A stretch of 64,000 bases of DNA from Bifidobacterium castoris (GTDB taxonomy: Bacteria; Actinomycetota; Actinomycetes; Actinomycetales; Bifidobacteriaceae), in assembly GCF_003952025.1 (NCBI RefSeq), contig NZ_QXGI01000006.1, forward strand, positions 58,036 through 122,035, in the 5' to 3' direction. The position numbers and the translations under genes are program-made. Of this stretch, positions 1 to 13,446 are shown piece by piece. The notes beneath the pieces were generated by a model, which was not told the origin of the DNA, searched no databases, and worked only from the letters and a program-made list of their open reading frames with translations. Every line of letters begins with the position of its first letter. Positions within the stretch are counted from its first letter, which is position 1.

Positions 1-65
1 GTCATGGGCGTCTGGCCGTCGCGCTCGTCGTCGCCTTGGGCGGAGGAGATGAAGTAATCGGTCAT
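1..65 (-). CDS. 5' end of an unidentified gene leaving the window
   Basis: Only the first 21 codons lie in the window, read leftward from an ATG at 65-63. The peptide begins MTDYFISSAQGDDERDGQ. An AAAGGCGG ribosome-binding site precedes the ATG. The gene is divergent from gltA, so the gap 66-387 is a shared control region. The fragment is too short to name a function. I infer that it is real from the good ribosome-binding site and open frame. Confidence 0.5.
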   Translation of the reverse strand, partial: MTDYFISSAQGDDERDGQTPM

Positions 66-387
66 AGTGATGCCGCCTTTCGTTGCCGGGAGTTCGCTGC
101 GCGCTGCCGTCGGTGCGCGTTAGATCAGTAAAAGGTCGCTATCCACTCTACACCATTTGGATATGGGGTTGACAATTTCAACTTGATGTTGAAAACGCTG
201 TAATTTCAACGTTTTCGCTGCGATTAAGCTCTTGGAGAACTAAAAAGTAAGTGAAGTTGACAAAAAAGACGACGCTCGGTATCGTGAGGGGCATCACCAC
301 TGGTGGAAGTGGCGGTGCAACTTCAGGAAACCAAATGGGCGGGCGACCAATCGCCCGTCCGCCTGACCACGAAGGAGTGCAGGGATT
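66..387. promoter_or_regulatory. Divergent control region of the LNB operon, with nested inverted repeats and a promoter
   Basis: This gene-free stretch carries TTTCAAC (176-182), 5 bases, GTTGAAA (188-194), a perfect inverted repeat. The GTTGAAA arm pairs again with TTTCAAC at 204-210, and GAAAACG (191-197) is mirrored by CGTTTTC (210-216). These look like overlapping operator half-sites. A TTGACA box at 169-174 lies beside them. The better promoter for gltA is TTGACA 257-262, 17 bases, TATCGT 280-285, leaving a leader of about 95 bases. No regulator gene is adjacent in the window, so the protein that binds here is unknown. Confidence 0.5.
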
Positions 388-1710
388 ATGAAGCGGAATC
401 GGTTGTTGATGGTGGGAGGCGCGGCGATCGCCGCGCTATGCATGGCGCTCTCCGGCTGCGGCGGGGGAGCCTCGGCCGCAAAAAACGGGGCCACTGAACA
501 GGCGGACCCGAACCAGAAAGTGACGATTACCTATCTTCACCGCCTGCCGAACAAGCCGGGCATGACCCCGGTCGATGAGATCGTCGCGCGCTGGAATAAG
601 GACCACCCGAACATTCAGGTCAAGGCCACGCAGTTCAACGGAAACGCATCGGACATGATCACGAAGCTGGAGACCGACGTCAAGGCCGGCAATGCCCCGG
701 ACCTCGCCCAGATCGGCTACTCCGAGCTGCCGGAGGCCTACATGAAGGGCATCATGGAGGACGTCACGTCCGAGGCCGAGCAGTACAGCAAGGACTTCGC
801 GCAGGGCCCGTTTGAGCAGATGCAGATCGGCGGCAAGACCTTCGGCCTGCCGCAAGACACCGGCCCGCTCGTCTACTACTACAACAAGGCTGCCTTCGAT
901 GAGCTTGGCATCTCGGTGCCGAAGACGCAGGACGAGCTCATTGCCGCAGCCAAGACGGCTGCGGCGAAGGGCAAGTACATCATGTCCTTCCAGGCCGATG
1001 AATCCGGCAACATGCTCACCGGCCTCGCCGGCGCATCGAGCCCGTGGTACGAGGTCGATGGCGACGCGTGGAAGGTGAATACGCAGACCGACGGCTCCAA
1101 GGCCGTCGCAAGCGTCTTCCAGCAGCTTATCGACGCGAAGGCGACTTCGACGAATCCTCGTTGGGATCCGTCCTTTGACGCCTCGCTGCAGAAGGGTGAG
1201 CTCATCGGCACGATCGGTGCCGCTTGGGAGGCTCCTCTGCTGATGGATTCGATGGCTGACAAAGGCAACGGTGATTGGCGCATCGCGCAGATCGGCGACT
1301 GGTTCGACAATGCCGGCAAGACCGGCCCTGATGGAGGCTCCGGCGTCGCGGTCATGAAGGGCTGCAAGTACAAGGCGCAGGCGATGGAGTTCCTCGACTG
1401 GTTCAACACGCAGATTGACGACCTTACCTCGCAAGGCCTGATCGTCGCCGCTTCCACCGGCACCGCGAAGACTCCAGCCGCATGGTCTGAATTCTACGGC
1501 GGTCAGGATGTGATGAAGGAGTTCGCCGACGCGAACGCGAACATGAGCAACTTCGCTTACATCCCGGGCTTCGCCTCGGTTGGAGCATCCATGCAGGAAG
1601 CGGCTTCGAAGGCCGCCAGCGGCACCGGCAAGGTTTCCGCCATCTTCGATGCGGCCCAGTCCGCATCCGTCTCGACACTGAAGGATTCCGGTCTCTCCGT
1701 GGCCGAATGA
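388..1710 (+). CDS. gltA: Solute-binding lipoprotein of the LNB/GNB ABC importer (GL-BP)
   Basis: A 440-residue extracellular sugar-binding lipoprotein that captures lacto-N-biose I (Gal-beta-1,3-GlcNAc) and galacto-N-biose from milk glycans and mucin for import. The N-terminus is a lipoprotein signal peptide (MKRNRLL, hydrophobic core, lipobox LSGC, lipidated Cys24) followed by a Ser/Ala/Thr linker. Stretches such as LETDVKAGNAPDLAQ, GLPQDTGPLVYYYNK and TNPRWD closely resemble my memory of the B. longum GL-BP. An AAGGAG ribosome-binding site precedes the ATG. It is the first gene of the operon and is separated from gltB by a strong hairpin, a usual way of making more binding protein than permease. 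Specificity is inferred from sequence likeness and from lnpA and nahK downstream. Confidence 0.9.
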   Translation: MKRNRLLMVGGAAIAALCMALSGCGGGASAAKNGATEQADPNQKVTITYLHRLPNKPGMTPVDEIVARWNKDHPNIQVKATQFNGNASDMITKLETDVKAGNAPDLAQIGYSELPEAYMKGIMEDVTSEAEQYSKDFAQGPFEQMQIGGKTFGLPQDTGPLVYYYNKAAFDELGISVPKTQDELIAAAKTAAAKGKYIMSFQADESGNMLTGLAGASSPWYEVDGDAWKVNTQTDGSKAVASVFQQLIDAKATSTNPRWDPSFDASLQKGELIGTIGAAWEAPLLMDSMADKGNGDWRIAQIGDWFDNAGKTGPDGGSGVAVMKGCKYKAQAMEFLDWFNTQIDDLTSQGLIVAASTGTAKTPAAWSEFYGGQDVMKEFADANANMSNFAYIPGFASVGASMQEAASKAASGTGKVSAIFDAAQSASVSTLKDSGLSVAE

Positions 1711-1762
1711 TCGAGCGGATCTCGCCCTGTGACGACGGCTGACGCCCGGTGCGAGACCATAT

Positions 1763-1816
1763 AAAAGCCTTGGGTGGGTGCCTATGGCATCCCATAGGCA
1801 CCCACCCAAGGCTTTT
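1763..1816 (+). terminator. Long perfect hairpin between gltA and gltB
   Basis: The 25-base arms 1763-1787 and 1792-1816 are fully complementary around a 4-base loop. The left arm begins AAAAGCC and the right ends GGCTTTT, so it has a T-tract on either strand. Lying inside the operon, it probably acts as a partial terminator or as an mRNA-stabilising 3' end for gltA. Confidence 0.8.
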
Positions 1817-1857
1817 CGCTTTCCTCGGATATCTAACTATGCAAAAGGAGCATTGAG

Positions 1858-2889
1858 ATGACTACCGCAACAACGACACCGGCCGATGTCAGAACGCTGC
1901 ATGACGCCAATGAGTTGGAGTCGCGCGGATTTGACTCGGGTGCGGTGTCCAAAGCCGGCAAACTCGGGCGCCGGCCCCGCAGGTCGCCTGCAGCGCGCAG
2001 GGAGGAACGCACGGGCTGGATGTTCATGCTGCCATTCGTGCTCCTGTTCCTGCTCGTATTCATCTTCCCGATCGTCTACGCGATCTACTCGAGTTTCTTC
2101 CAGCAGGTCGCCACCGGTGGCGCCTATGGAGGCGGCGAGGTCGTCAACAAATTCGTCGGTTTTGAGAATTTCAAATATGTGATTACCTCGGGCAAGTTCT
2201 GGGGTGGCATGGGACGTGTGCTGATCTATACGGTGATTCAGGTGCCGATCATGATCATCAGCGCGCTCGCGCTCGCGATGCTGATTGACTCGTTCATCAT
2301 CAAGCACGTCGGTGGCTTCCGCCTCGGCTACTTCCTGCCGTATGCGATCCCGGGCGTCATCGCTTCGATCATCTGGGTCTACCTGTACAACGGCCAGATC
2401 TCGCCGATCGTCAAAGGTCTCGCCGCAATCGGCATCCATGTGGATTTCTTCGCAAGCAATGTCGTGCTCGCGTCGATGGTCAACATCACGACGTGGACCT
2501 TCACCGGTTACAACATGCTGATCTTCCTCTCGGCGCTTCAGGCGATCCCGCATGATCTGTACGAGGCAGCACGCATTGATGGCGCCAACGGCTGGCAGAT
2601 CGCGATGAAGGTCAAGCTGCCGAACGTGCGCGGCGCCGCGCTGCTCGCGATGCTGCTGTCGATCGTCGGCACGATCCAGCTGTTCAACGAGCCGCAGGTC
2701 ATGCACACCGCCGATCCGGGTATCAACAACTACTACACACCGATGATGATGGCGTTCAACAGTTCTCGTGGCTTCCTGACCCCGAAGGGCACCGGCCCGT
2801 CCAACGCGATCGCAATCGTCATGGCGATCATCGCGGGTCTGCTCGCGATGGCGTACGCATTCATCGAAAGGAAGGTCAACGAATCATGA
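1858..2889 (+). CDS. gltB: ABC sugar permease, first subunit of the LNB/GNB importer
   Basis: A 343-residue MalF-type inner-membrane permease. A basic cytoplasmic N-terminal segment of about 55 residues is followed by hydrophobic spans, beginning with the stretch after GWMFMLPFVLL. The cytoplasmic EAA loop that contacts the ATPase is clear (EAARIDGANGWQIAMKVKLP). AAAGGAG at 1844-1850 serves the ATG. Its stop overlaps the start of gltC by 4 bases (ATGA), which suggests translational coupling. No ATPase is encoded nearby, so a shared multi-sugar ATPase elsewhere is expected. Confidence 0.88.
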   Translation: MTTATTTPADVRTLHDANELESRGFDSGAVSKAGKLGRRPRRSPAARREERTGWMFMLPFVLLFLLVFIFPIVYAIYSSFFQQVATGGAYGGGEVVNKFVGFENFKYVITSGKFWGGMGRVLIYTVIQVPIMIISALALAMLIDSFIIKHVGGFRLGYFLPYAIPGVIASIIWVYLYNGQISPIVKGLAAIGIHVDFFASNVVLASMVNITTWTFTGYNMLIFLSALQAIPHDLYEAARIDGANGWQIAMKVKLPNVRGAALLAMLLSIVGTIQLFNEPQVMHTADPGINNYYTPMMMAFNSSRGFLTPKGTGPSNAIAIVMAIIAGLLAMAYAFIERKVNES

Positions 2890-3839
2890 CCGATACCATG
2901 AAACCACGTTCGCGCAGCTCGATACGTGCGGCGCGCAAGGCGGACCGTATCCGCGAGAAGACCGCCAACGATCTTCCCCGTTCGATGCGCCCGAATTTCG
3001 CGGTGAAGACGCTGACCGCGGTCATCCTCGTCTTCGCGTTGCTGTACTTCCTGTTCCCGATCTACTGGGCCATCCTCGCGTCGACCAAGACGCCTTCGCA
3101 GATGACCAGCAGCAACGGCCTGTGGTTCGCGGTGCCACTCAACAAGCTGCCTGACGCGATTGCCGACAACTACGGCATCCTGCTCGGCTGGACCCGCGGC
3201 AACTTCTGGCGCTGGGTCGGCAACTCGCTGATTTATTCGTGCGTCTCCGGCGCCATCGGCACCGTCGTCGCGGTGATGGCCGGCTATGCAACCGCGAAGT
3301 TCCGCTTCCGCGGCAAGGGCACGACGATCGGCATCATCATGGCTGCGATGCTGATGCCGGCCGCTTTGCTGACGATCCCGCAGTATGCGATCTTCAACTC
3401 GCTGCATCTCGACAACACGATGCTTGCCGTGATCATCCCCGGATGCGTCTCGCCGTTCGGCTTCTTCCTCGGACGTGTCTACGCGCAGAGCTCGGTGCCC
3501 AACGAACTGCTTGAGGCAGCCCGCATCGATGGCGCAAGCGAGACACGCATCTTCTTCACGATCGTGCTGCGACTGCTCGCCCCGGCGATGGTGACGATCT
3601 TCCTGTTCATGTTCGTCGCCGCATGGAACAACTTCCTGCTGCCGTTGATGATGCTTTCCAGCGATAATCTCTATCCGGTCACGCTCGGCCTGTACGGCAT
3701 GGTCTCGCTCGCCACCTTCAACGATCGTGGCGCGTTGATGATGGGATCGTTGCTCGGCGTACTTCCGGTGATCCTGCTGTTCCTGACACTGCAGCGCTTC
3801 TGGCGCGCGGGTCTCGCCGCCGGCTCCGTCAAGGGCTGA
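2886..3839 (+). CDS. gltC: ABC sugar permease, second subunit of the LNB/GNB importer
   Basis: A 317-residue MalG-type permease that pairs with gltB to form the channel for LNB/GNB. The N-terminus is basic, followed by a first span around VILVFALLYFLFPIYW and further spans. The EAA loop reads LEAARIDGASETRIFF. It ends AAGSVKG, typical of MalG-type subunits. Its start overlaps the gltB stop. Downstream, a hairpin separates the transporter genes from the catabolic genes lnpA-nahK-galT. Confidence 0.88.
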   Translation: MTDTMKPRSRSSIRAARKADRIREKTANDLPRSMRPNFAVKTLTAVILVFALLYFLFPIYWAILASTKTPSQMTSSNGLWFAVPLNKLPDAIADNYGILLGWTRGNFWRWVGNSLIYSCVSGAIGTVVAVMAGYATAKFRFRGKGTTIGIIMAAMLMPAALLTIPQYAIFNSLHLDNTMLAVIIPGCVSPFGFFLGRVYAQSSVPNELLEAARIDGASETRIFFTIVLRLLAPAMVTIFLFMFVAAWNNFLLPLMMLSSDNLYPVTLGLYGMVSLATFNDRGALMMGSLLGVLPVILLFLTLQRFWRAGLAAGSVKG

Positions 3840-3862
3840 CGGCCGTAACAGCCTATTGCACG

Positions 3863-3912
3863 TACGTGGCCGCGCATGGGAAACCATGCAATGGAAATCA
3901 AGCGGCCACGTA
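3863..3912 (+). terminator. Hairpin between gltC and lnpA
   Basis: TACGTGGCCGC (3863-3873) pairs with GCGGCCACGTA (3902-3912). A nested GCATGG/CCATGC stem (3874-3879 with 3884-3889) fills the loop. A T-rich run follows from 3911. It looks like a partial terminator separating transport from catabolism. An alternative upstream in-frame ATG for lnpA at 3876 lies inside it and is unlikely to be used. Confidence 0.65.
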
Positions 3913-3962
3913 TTTCCTCATTTTATTTTGTCTTTTATGATTCGATAGCTCAAGGAGATAGC

Positions 3963-8842
<4,880 letters not shown>

Positions 8843-8876
8843 GGCGGCCGGCCTCATCGTCAACCGTGAAGCCAAG

Positions 8877-8892
8877 CCATACCGCGGTATGG
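8877..8892. promoter_or_regulatory. 16-base perfect palindrome upstream of the SGNH gene
   Basis: CCATACCG at 8877-8884 is directly followed by its complement CGGTATGG at 8885-8892. It lies in the 82-base gap between galT and the surface SGNH gene. It could be an operator controlling the downstream gene. There is no T-tract, so a terminator is unlikely. Confidence 0.4.
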
Positions 8893-8924
8893 CGATTCAA
8901 CACAATGTACGGAAAGCTTGCACA

Positions 8925-11729
8925 ATGCGTATTCCAAGATCTGTAGGTATCTCCCGCGGTCGATCACGATTTGGGTTGTGGCTGCTCATGCTGCTATGCA
9001 TGATGGGACTGGGAAGCGGCACGCTTGTCGCCGCGACAGCGTCCACTGCATACGGTGAGACCGCCGCCCCGACGATGACCGGCGGCGTGGGCATGGAGGA
9101 CGGCCTGTCGTACGGGACCGATGACGCACACGCGGCAAGCTTCGCCGGTACCGCATTCATGGTGCCCGCGGATCAGATGGGGAACTTCCGAGGACTCATA
9201 CAGTCCTCGGAAGGCATCCAGATCTCGATGCGCTTCAAGGCGGATGCCATGACCACCAACTACGTCAGCCTGCTCGAGATCGCCGACAGTGCCGACGTCG
9301 CCGCCGGCACGGGCAAGCTGACGCCGCCGCGTAGTGCTCTAGGACTTGTTCTCCAGCGCAACGGCACCGTGTGGCTGCAGACCGGCAGCTACGCCGGTGG
9401 TACGGACTGGTACAAGGAAATCCCCGGCGTCACAATCATGGACGGACGATTCCATGATCTCGTCGTGCAGCTTTCGGGCCAGGGCATGACGGTCTCCGTG
9501 GACAATGGCAAGCCGATCGCCTATGCACCGTCCGGAACGCGCGGAACGACCCAGTTCATGCAGGCACTCTTCGGTCGCGCCGTGGACGGCTACAAGGATT
9601 GGCGTGGGAACATCGATTCCATCGCAATCGGAGGCATGTCGGATGGCAGCGTGCTGGCGAATGCAGCATGGCCCGGCCTGCACGGTTCCATCGCTTCGGT
9701 CAGGATTCAGCGCCTCGATTCGGCTGGGCCCATACGCGGCGGCGTGTTCCAGCAGGAGATGTTCGACAATTCGGTTGGCGACGCCACCTGGCTGTTCGGC
9801 GGCGGCCGTGAGACCGAGGGGCGGTTCACGGACATTGGCACCGCACAGAACTACATCGGACGTTTCGAGGAGTATGAACGTTGGACGAAGGCGGCGAACA
9901 GCTTCGGTATGCAGCGCTTCGTCGTCAATGCGGGCCGTTCGGGACGGGACGCTGCAGGCTTCGCCGCCGTGTTGCCTTCGCTGATCGACAAGGTGCATCC
10001 GAAGGCCGTCGTCTATGCGGTGGGTGCCGAGGACTACGGCAAGGGTCATGAAGGACTCGACGCATACAGCCGTTCGCTCGTGACGATGGCGCATGCCGCG
10101 CTCGCGATGCGCGACGGACACGGCTGCTTCGCTCTGCAGCTGCCGCATATGCTCGGCGCCGATCAGGACAAGGATGTCAAGGAGTACGCGCAGGCGGCGC
10201 GTGACGCCATGAAGCAGCTCGACTCGCAGTCGTTGCAGCGCATCGTCATCGTCGATCACACGACGCTCACCCAGAACGACGCCGACTTCCTTGAGCATGG
10301 CATGTCCAACGGCGTGCTCAACGCCGAAGGCCATGAGATGATCGCGAAGCAGTTCACGAATGCCGTCATGGGTACGATCGATGGATACGCGCCCCGCGAA
10401 GGCGAGTGGACGATCGGCGCGCGCGCCAATACTTACCATGTGCAGGACGCGTATGCCGCGCAGGCGCAGCTGATCCGAGACAAGGTCGCTGATACCGACA
10501 GACCGCTTGTCTGGCTGTTCATGGGCGATTCAATCACGCATGGCGCCATGCATCTGCACGGCTACGAATCCATCGCGCAGTTGTTCGAACAGTACATCAA
10601 GGAGGATCTGGGACGTCAGGACGACCTCGTCGTCAACACCGGTGTGTCCGGTGCGGTGGCGGACTCCGGCGCCGAGGCATGGCGTTCCACGGTGAGGAAC
10701 ATCCACGAGCGCATGGAGGTGTACCATCCGGACATCGTCTCGATCCAGCTCGGCACGAACGACACCGATGCGACCCAGGATTCCTATGAGCGGCATCTCG
10801 AACAGATCGTGAACGCCATACGCGCCACGAATCCCGATGCCGTCATCGTGATGCGCAGCCCCACGCCGGCCAAGAACGACCCGTACCGCTCGCGTCTGCG
10901 CACCGACTCTGGTTCGGTGGCCCGCATGAAACGCGTCGCTGACCGCATGGGCTGCATGTTCATCGATCAGTACACACAGTGGAATGAGGAACTCGAAACT
11001 GATCCGACCGGTTGGCGTGCCGACCGCGACTTCGGTGACGGGCAGCTGCATCCGAGCGCGCAGGGACATCTGCGCATGTTCCGCCAATTCGTCGGCGAGA
11101 CGGGCCTCGACACCACGACGCCGATGGCCACGCTCGCGTACAACGTGCCGGTCGCCGAGATGACGACCCCCGCATATGCCGTGACGGATGCGGTATCCGG
11201 CACTGAGGCGTCATCCAAGTCGCCGGTCTTCATCGACGACGTCACGGGCAAACTCGCAGTCGTGGACCAAATGCGTTATGCGCTTGGCGCCGATGCGCCG
11301 GCAAGTGCGGCAGTGGACGCGTCGAGCGGCGTCGTCTCCTATACACCGACCGCCGTTGACGCGGGCATGACGATCACCGTCCCGGTGACAGTGACCTATG
11401 TGGATGGTTCAACCGACGATACGACTGCGACCTTTGCGGTCCGCACGCCAAAGGACCCCGATCCGGGCGACGGCGAACATGGTGGCACCGAGCATCAGGG
11501 CAGTTCTGACGGCAAACAGACCACCGGTGCCGACGCCGGCCTAGCCAAGCGTGGCGCAGACGTCGCCTCTGTCACTGATCACGGCAAGCTGGCCGCCAAG
11601 GATGTCGCACGCCGTACGATCGAGTCCCCGCTGGGTGCCACTGGCTCCAGCGTTGCCTTCGTGATGGTCTGCGCCATGCTGCTCGCCGGTGCAGCGGCAT
11701 GGCTGATGACCGCTCGCCACAGGGTCTGA
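8925..11729 (+). CDS. Large cell-wall-anchored SGNH (GDSL) esterase with a LamG-like domain
   Basis: A 934-residue secreted surface protein. The signal peptide spans about residues 1-45 (basic start, LWLLMLLCMMGLG core). A LamG/concanavalin-like domain, similar to sialidase N-terminal domains, covers about 60-280. A first SGNH-like fold (about 285-480) has lost its catalytic residues: GGGRE replaces GDSxT, GAED replaces GTND, and the final His is absent. A second SGNH domain (about 520-730) is intact, with GDSITHG (Ser536), GTNDTD, and Asp705 and His709. An Ig-like domain and Gly/Asp/His-rich linker follow, then LGATG, a hydrophobic span and ARHRV, a variant sortase signal. Its place after the LNB operon suggests removal of O-acetyl groups from host glycans such as sialic acid; this is an inference. 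ATG 8889 is an alternative start. Confidence 0.75.
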   Translation: MRIPRSVGISRGRSRFGLWLLMLLCMMGLGSGTLVAATASTAYGETAAPTMTGGVGMEDGLSYGTDDAHAASFAGTAFMVPADQMGNFRGLIQSSEGIQISMRFKADAMTTNYVSLLEIADSADVAAGTGKLTPPRSALGLVLQRNGTVWLQTGSYAGGTDWYKEIPGVTIMDGRFHDLVVQLSGQGMTVSVDNGKPIAYAPSGTRGTTQFMQALFGRAVDGYKDWRGNIDSIAIGGMSDGSVLANAAWPGLHGSIASVRIQRLDSAGPIRGGVFQQEMFDNSVGDATWLFGGGRETEGRFTDIGTAQNYIGRFEEYERWTKAANSFGMQRFVVNAGRSGRDAAGFAAVLPSLIDKVHPKAVVYAVGAEDYGKGHEGLDAYSRSLVTMAHAALAMRDGHGCFALQLPHMLGADQDKDVKEYAQAARDAMKQLDSQSLQRIVIVDHTTLTQNDADFLEHGMSNGVLNAEGHEMIAKQFTNAVMGTIDGYAPREGEWTIGARANTYHVQDAYAAQAQLIRDKVADTDRPLVWLFMGDSITHGAMHLHGYESIAQLFEQYIKEDLGRQDDLVVNTGVSGAVADSGAEAWRSTVRNIHERMEVYHPDIVSIQLGTNDTDATQDSYERHLEQIVNAIRATNPDAVIVMRSPTPAKNDPYRSRLRTDSGSVARMKRVADRMGCMFIDQYTQWNEELETDPTGWRADRDFGDGQLHPSAQGHLRMFRQFVGETGLDTTTPMATLAYNVPVAEMTTPAYAVTDAVSGTEASSKSPVFIDDVTGKLAVVDQMRYALGADAPASAAVDASSGVVSYTPTAVDAGMTITVPVTVTYVDGSTDDTTATFAVRTPKDPDPGDGEHGGTEHQGSSDGKQTTGADAGLAKRGADVASVTDHGKLAAKDVARRTIESPLGATGSSVAFVMVCAMLLAGAAAWLMTARHRV

Positions 11730-11742
11730 GCCAAAGAAACGC

Positions 11743-11788
11743 ATAGGGCGATGATGCGCATGGGACTCCATGCGCATCATCGCCCTAT
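11743..11788. terminator. Hairpin between convergent genes
   Basis: The 21-base arms 11743-11763 (starting ATAGGGCG) and 11768-11788 are perfectly complementary around a 4-base loop. It lies between the stop of the SGNH gene and that of the converging flavodoxin gene, so it can serve both as a bidirectional terminator. Confidence 0.8.
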
Positions 11789-11816
11789 ATCTGTTCGTGC
11801 GGTTCGTCACAAGCCC

Positions 11817-12440
11817 TTAGGACTGCTGCTTGACCCATGCCTTGACATCTGCGGCGTCTGCCGAGGGGCCGAAGCGCTGCCCGTCCTTCCAGTCGCCGCC
11901 GTTGGCGAGCTTCGCCAGTTCGCTCGCGCTCGAGCCGAGCGGCGAACTCGCGGAGGTGCAGAACGGGATGACCGTCTTGCCGGAGAAATCGTTGGCGCGC
12001 ACGAAGGTGTCCACTGGCCATGCCGCGACGCCCCACCAGATCGGATAGCCGATGTAGACGGTCGTGTAGCGGTCCCAGTCGGGCACCTCGGTTGTCTTGA
12101 GCTTGACATCGCGCAGGCTTTCGTCGTCGTGCTCCTTGCTGACGCGGCTGTCGGCGTCGTTGTAGTTGAGGTCGTCGCTCGTGTACGCTTCGGCGGGTTC
12201 GATCGCGAACAACGTGCCGCCGGTGGCCGTCGCGATGTCCTCGGCGACACGCTTCGTGCTGCCGGTCGCCGAGAAATACGCGACGAGCGTCGTCGAGGTG
12301 TCGCCCGTCATCGGTGCGACGGTCTGCGTGGACGACGGCGCGGGCGTCGCCGAGGTGTCGCCGGATCCGCCTCCGCAGGCCGTCAACGTGACAACGGCCG
12401 CCCCGACGATGCATGCAGCAAGACGCTTGTGCCAGTTCAT
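11817..12440 (-). CDS. Lipoprotein flavodoxin (leftward paralogue)
   Basis: A 207-residue protein predicted to sit on the outer face of the membrane. The lipoprotein signal ends in LTACGGG, followed by a Ser/Thr/Pro linker. The flavodoxin fold starts at LVAYFSATGSTKRVAEDIA, where ATGST is the FMN-phosphate loop. The family motifs IGYPIWW and PFCTSASSPLGSS follow, and it ends KAWVKQQS. Two tandem ATGs exist; 12440 has better spacing from AAGGAGG than 12443. It is a paralogue of the gene at 12770, transcribed away from it. Likely role: FMN-dependent electron transfer outside the cytoplasm. The partner is not evident. Confidence 0.8.
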   Translation of the reverse strand: MNWHKRLAACIVGAAVVTLTACGGGSGDTSATPAPSSTQTVAPMTGDTSTTLVAYFSATGSTKRVAEDIATATGGTLFAIEPAEAYTSDDLNYNDADSRVSKEHDDESLRDVKLKTTEVPDWDRYTTVYIGYPIWWGVAAWPVDTFVRANDFSGKTVIPFCTSASSPLGSSASELAKLANGGDWKDGQRFGPSADAADVKAWVKQQS

Positions 12441-12769
12441 CATGTCCTCCTTGTACGTCGCGTGCCCCGTCAGGCCACGTTGCCGCTTGGATACGGCCAG
12501 TATCGCATGCCTGCGCCGCCCAAGCACATGTCTGCGGAATGACGAAATGCATGCGCAATCGTAATGCCGCTGCTGATGGCATGTCCGATTGCGCCTGACG
12601 GCTTGTCGGAATCGGATTGCCTATTGTGGTCATATCCGAGAATGCAATCAGTGAACGTATTGCAGATATGCATGTAGAATCGTCGTTTCGCTGTATTGGT
12701 TTTCCGTGCGATCCGGTGCCATACTGTGCTGCGAACGCACAAGCTGAACGGTTTGGCAAAGGAGGTGCC
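12441..12769. promoter_or_regulatory. Intergenic control region between divergent flavodoxin genes
   Basis: This stretch holds no gene. For the rightward gene, TTGGTT (12696-12701), 18 bases, CATACT (12720-12725, in the extended context TGCCATACT) is a plausible promoter. TAGAAT at 12675-12680 is a second -10-like hexamer. No convincing operator palindrome was found. Confidence 0.35.
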
Positions 12770-13414
12770 ATGAATCTGGCAAAACGCATCATGACAGGCA
12801 TCGTCGGGCTTGCGGCGGTGGTGACGTTGGCGGCGTGCGGCTCGACCGGCTCGACGTCGAACAGCCCTGCCGCGGACGCATCGGACGGTACCGGCAGCAG
12901 TGCATCGGCCGGGACTGCGACGGGCGGCGACGGCAAGACGATCGTCGTCTATTGGTCGGGCACAGGCAACACGAAGAAGGTCGCCGAGGACATCGCCAAG
13001 GACACGAACGCGACGCTCTACGAGCTGGAGCCTGATCCGGCGTACACGCAGGAGGATCTCAACTTCAACGACGCCGACAGCCGCGTGGTCAAGGAATACA
13101 AGGACAAAAGCCTCGAGGACATCAAACTCAAGAACGCGCAGGTGCCGGATTGGAACAGCTACACGACCGTGTATTTCGGCTATCCGATCTGGTGGCAGGA
13201 AGCGGCATGGCCGGTGCGCAACTTCATTCGGGACAACGACTTCTCCGGCAAGACGGTCATCCCGTTCTGCACGTCGATGAGCTCGCCGGTCGGCGACAGT
13301 GCGACGAACCTGAGGAAGCTCGCGAAGAACCCGGGCACCTGGAAGGACGGACGGCGCTTCTCCGAGAACGCCGACCCAAACGACGTCGCCGACTGGGTCA
13401 AGAGCCAGCGGTAG
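12770..13414 (+). CDS. Lipoprotein flavodoxin (rightward paralogue)
   Basis: A 214-residue predicted surface lipoprotein. The signal peptide ends VVTLAACGST, then a Ser/Ala/Thr/Gly-rich linker of about 35 residues leads to the flavodoxin domain. The FMN-phosphate loop is WSGTGNTKKVAEDIA. FGYPIWWQEAAWPV and PFCTSMSSPVGDS match the same positions in the divergent neighbour, showing a duplication. AAAGGAGGT at 12758-12766 gives a strong start, which rules out the longer upstream reading frame. Normal flavodoxins are cytoplasmic, so membrane anchoring outside the cell is the odd feature. The electron donor and acceptor are unknown. Confidence 0.82.
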   Translation: MNLAKRIMTGIVGLAAVVTLAACGSTGSTSNSPAADASDGTGSSASAGTATGGDGKTIVVYWSGTGNTKKVAEDIAKDTNATLYELEPDPAYTQEDLNFNDADSRVVKEYKDKSLEDIKLKNAQVPDWNSYTTVYFGYPIWWQEAAWPVRNFIRDNDFSGKTVIPFCTSMSSPVGDSATNLRKLAKNPGTWKDGRRFSENADPNDVADWVKSQR

Positions 13415-13446
13415 TCGTTCGCTCTGCCCACGCGTACGCAACGAAC

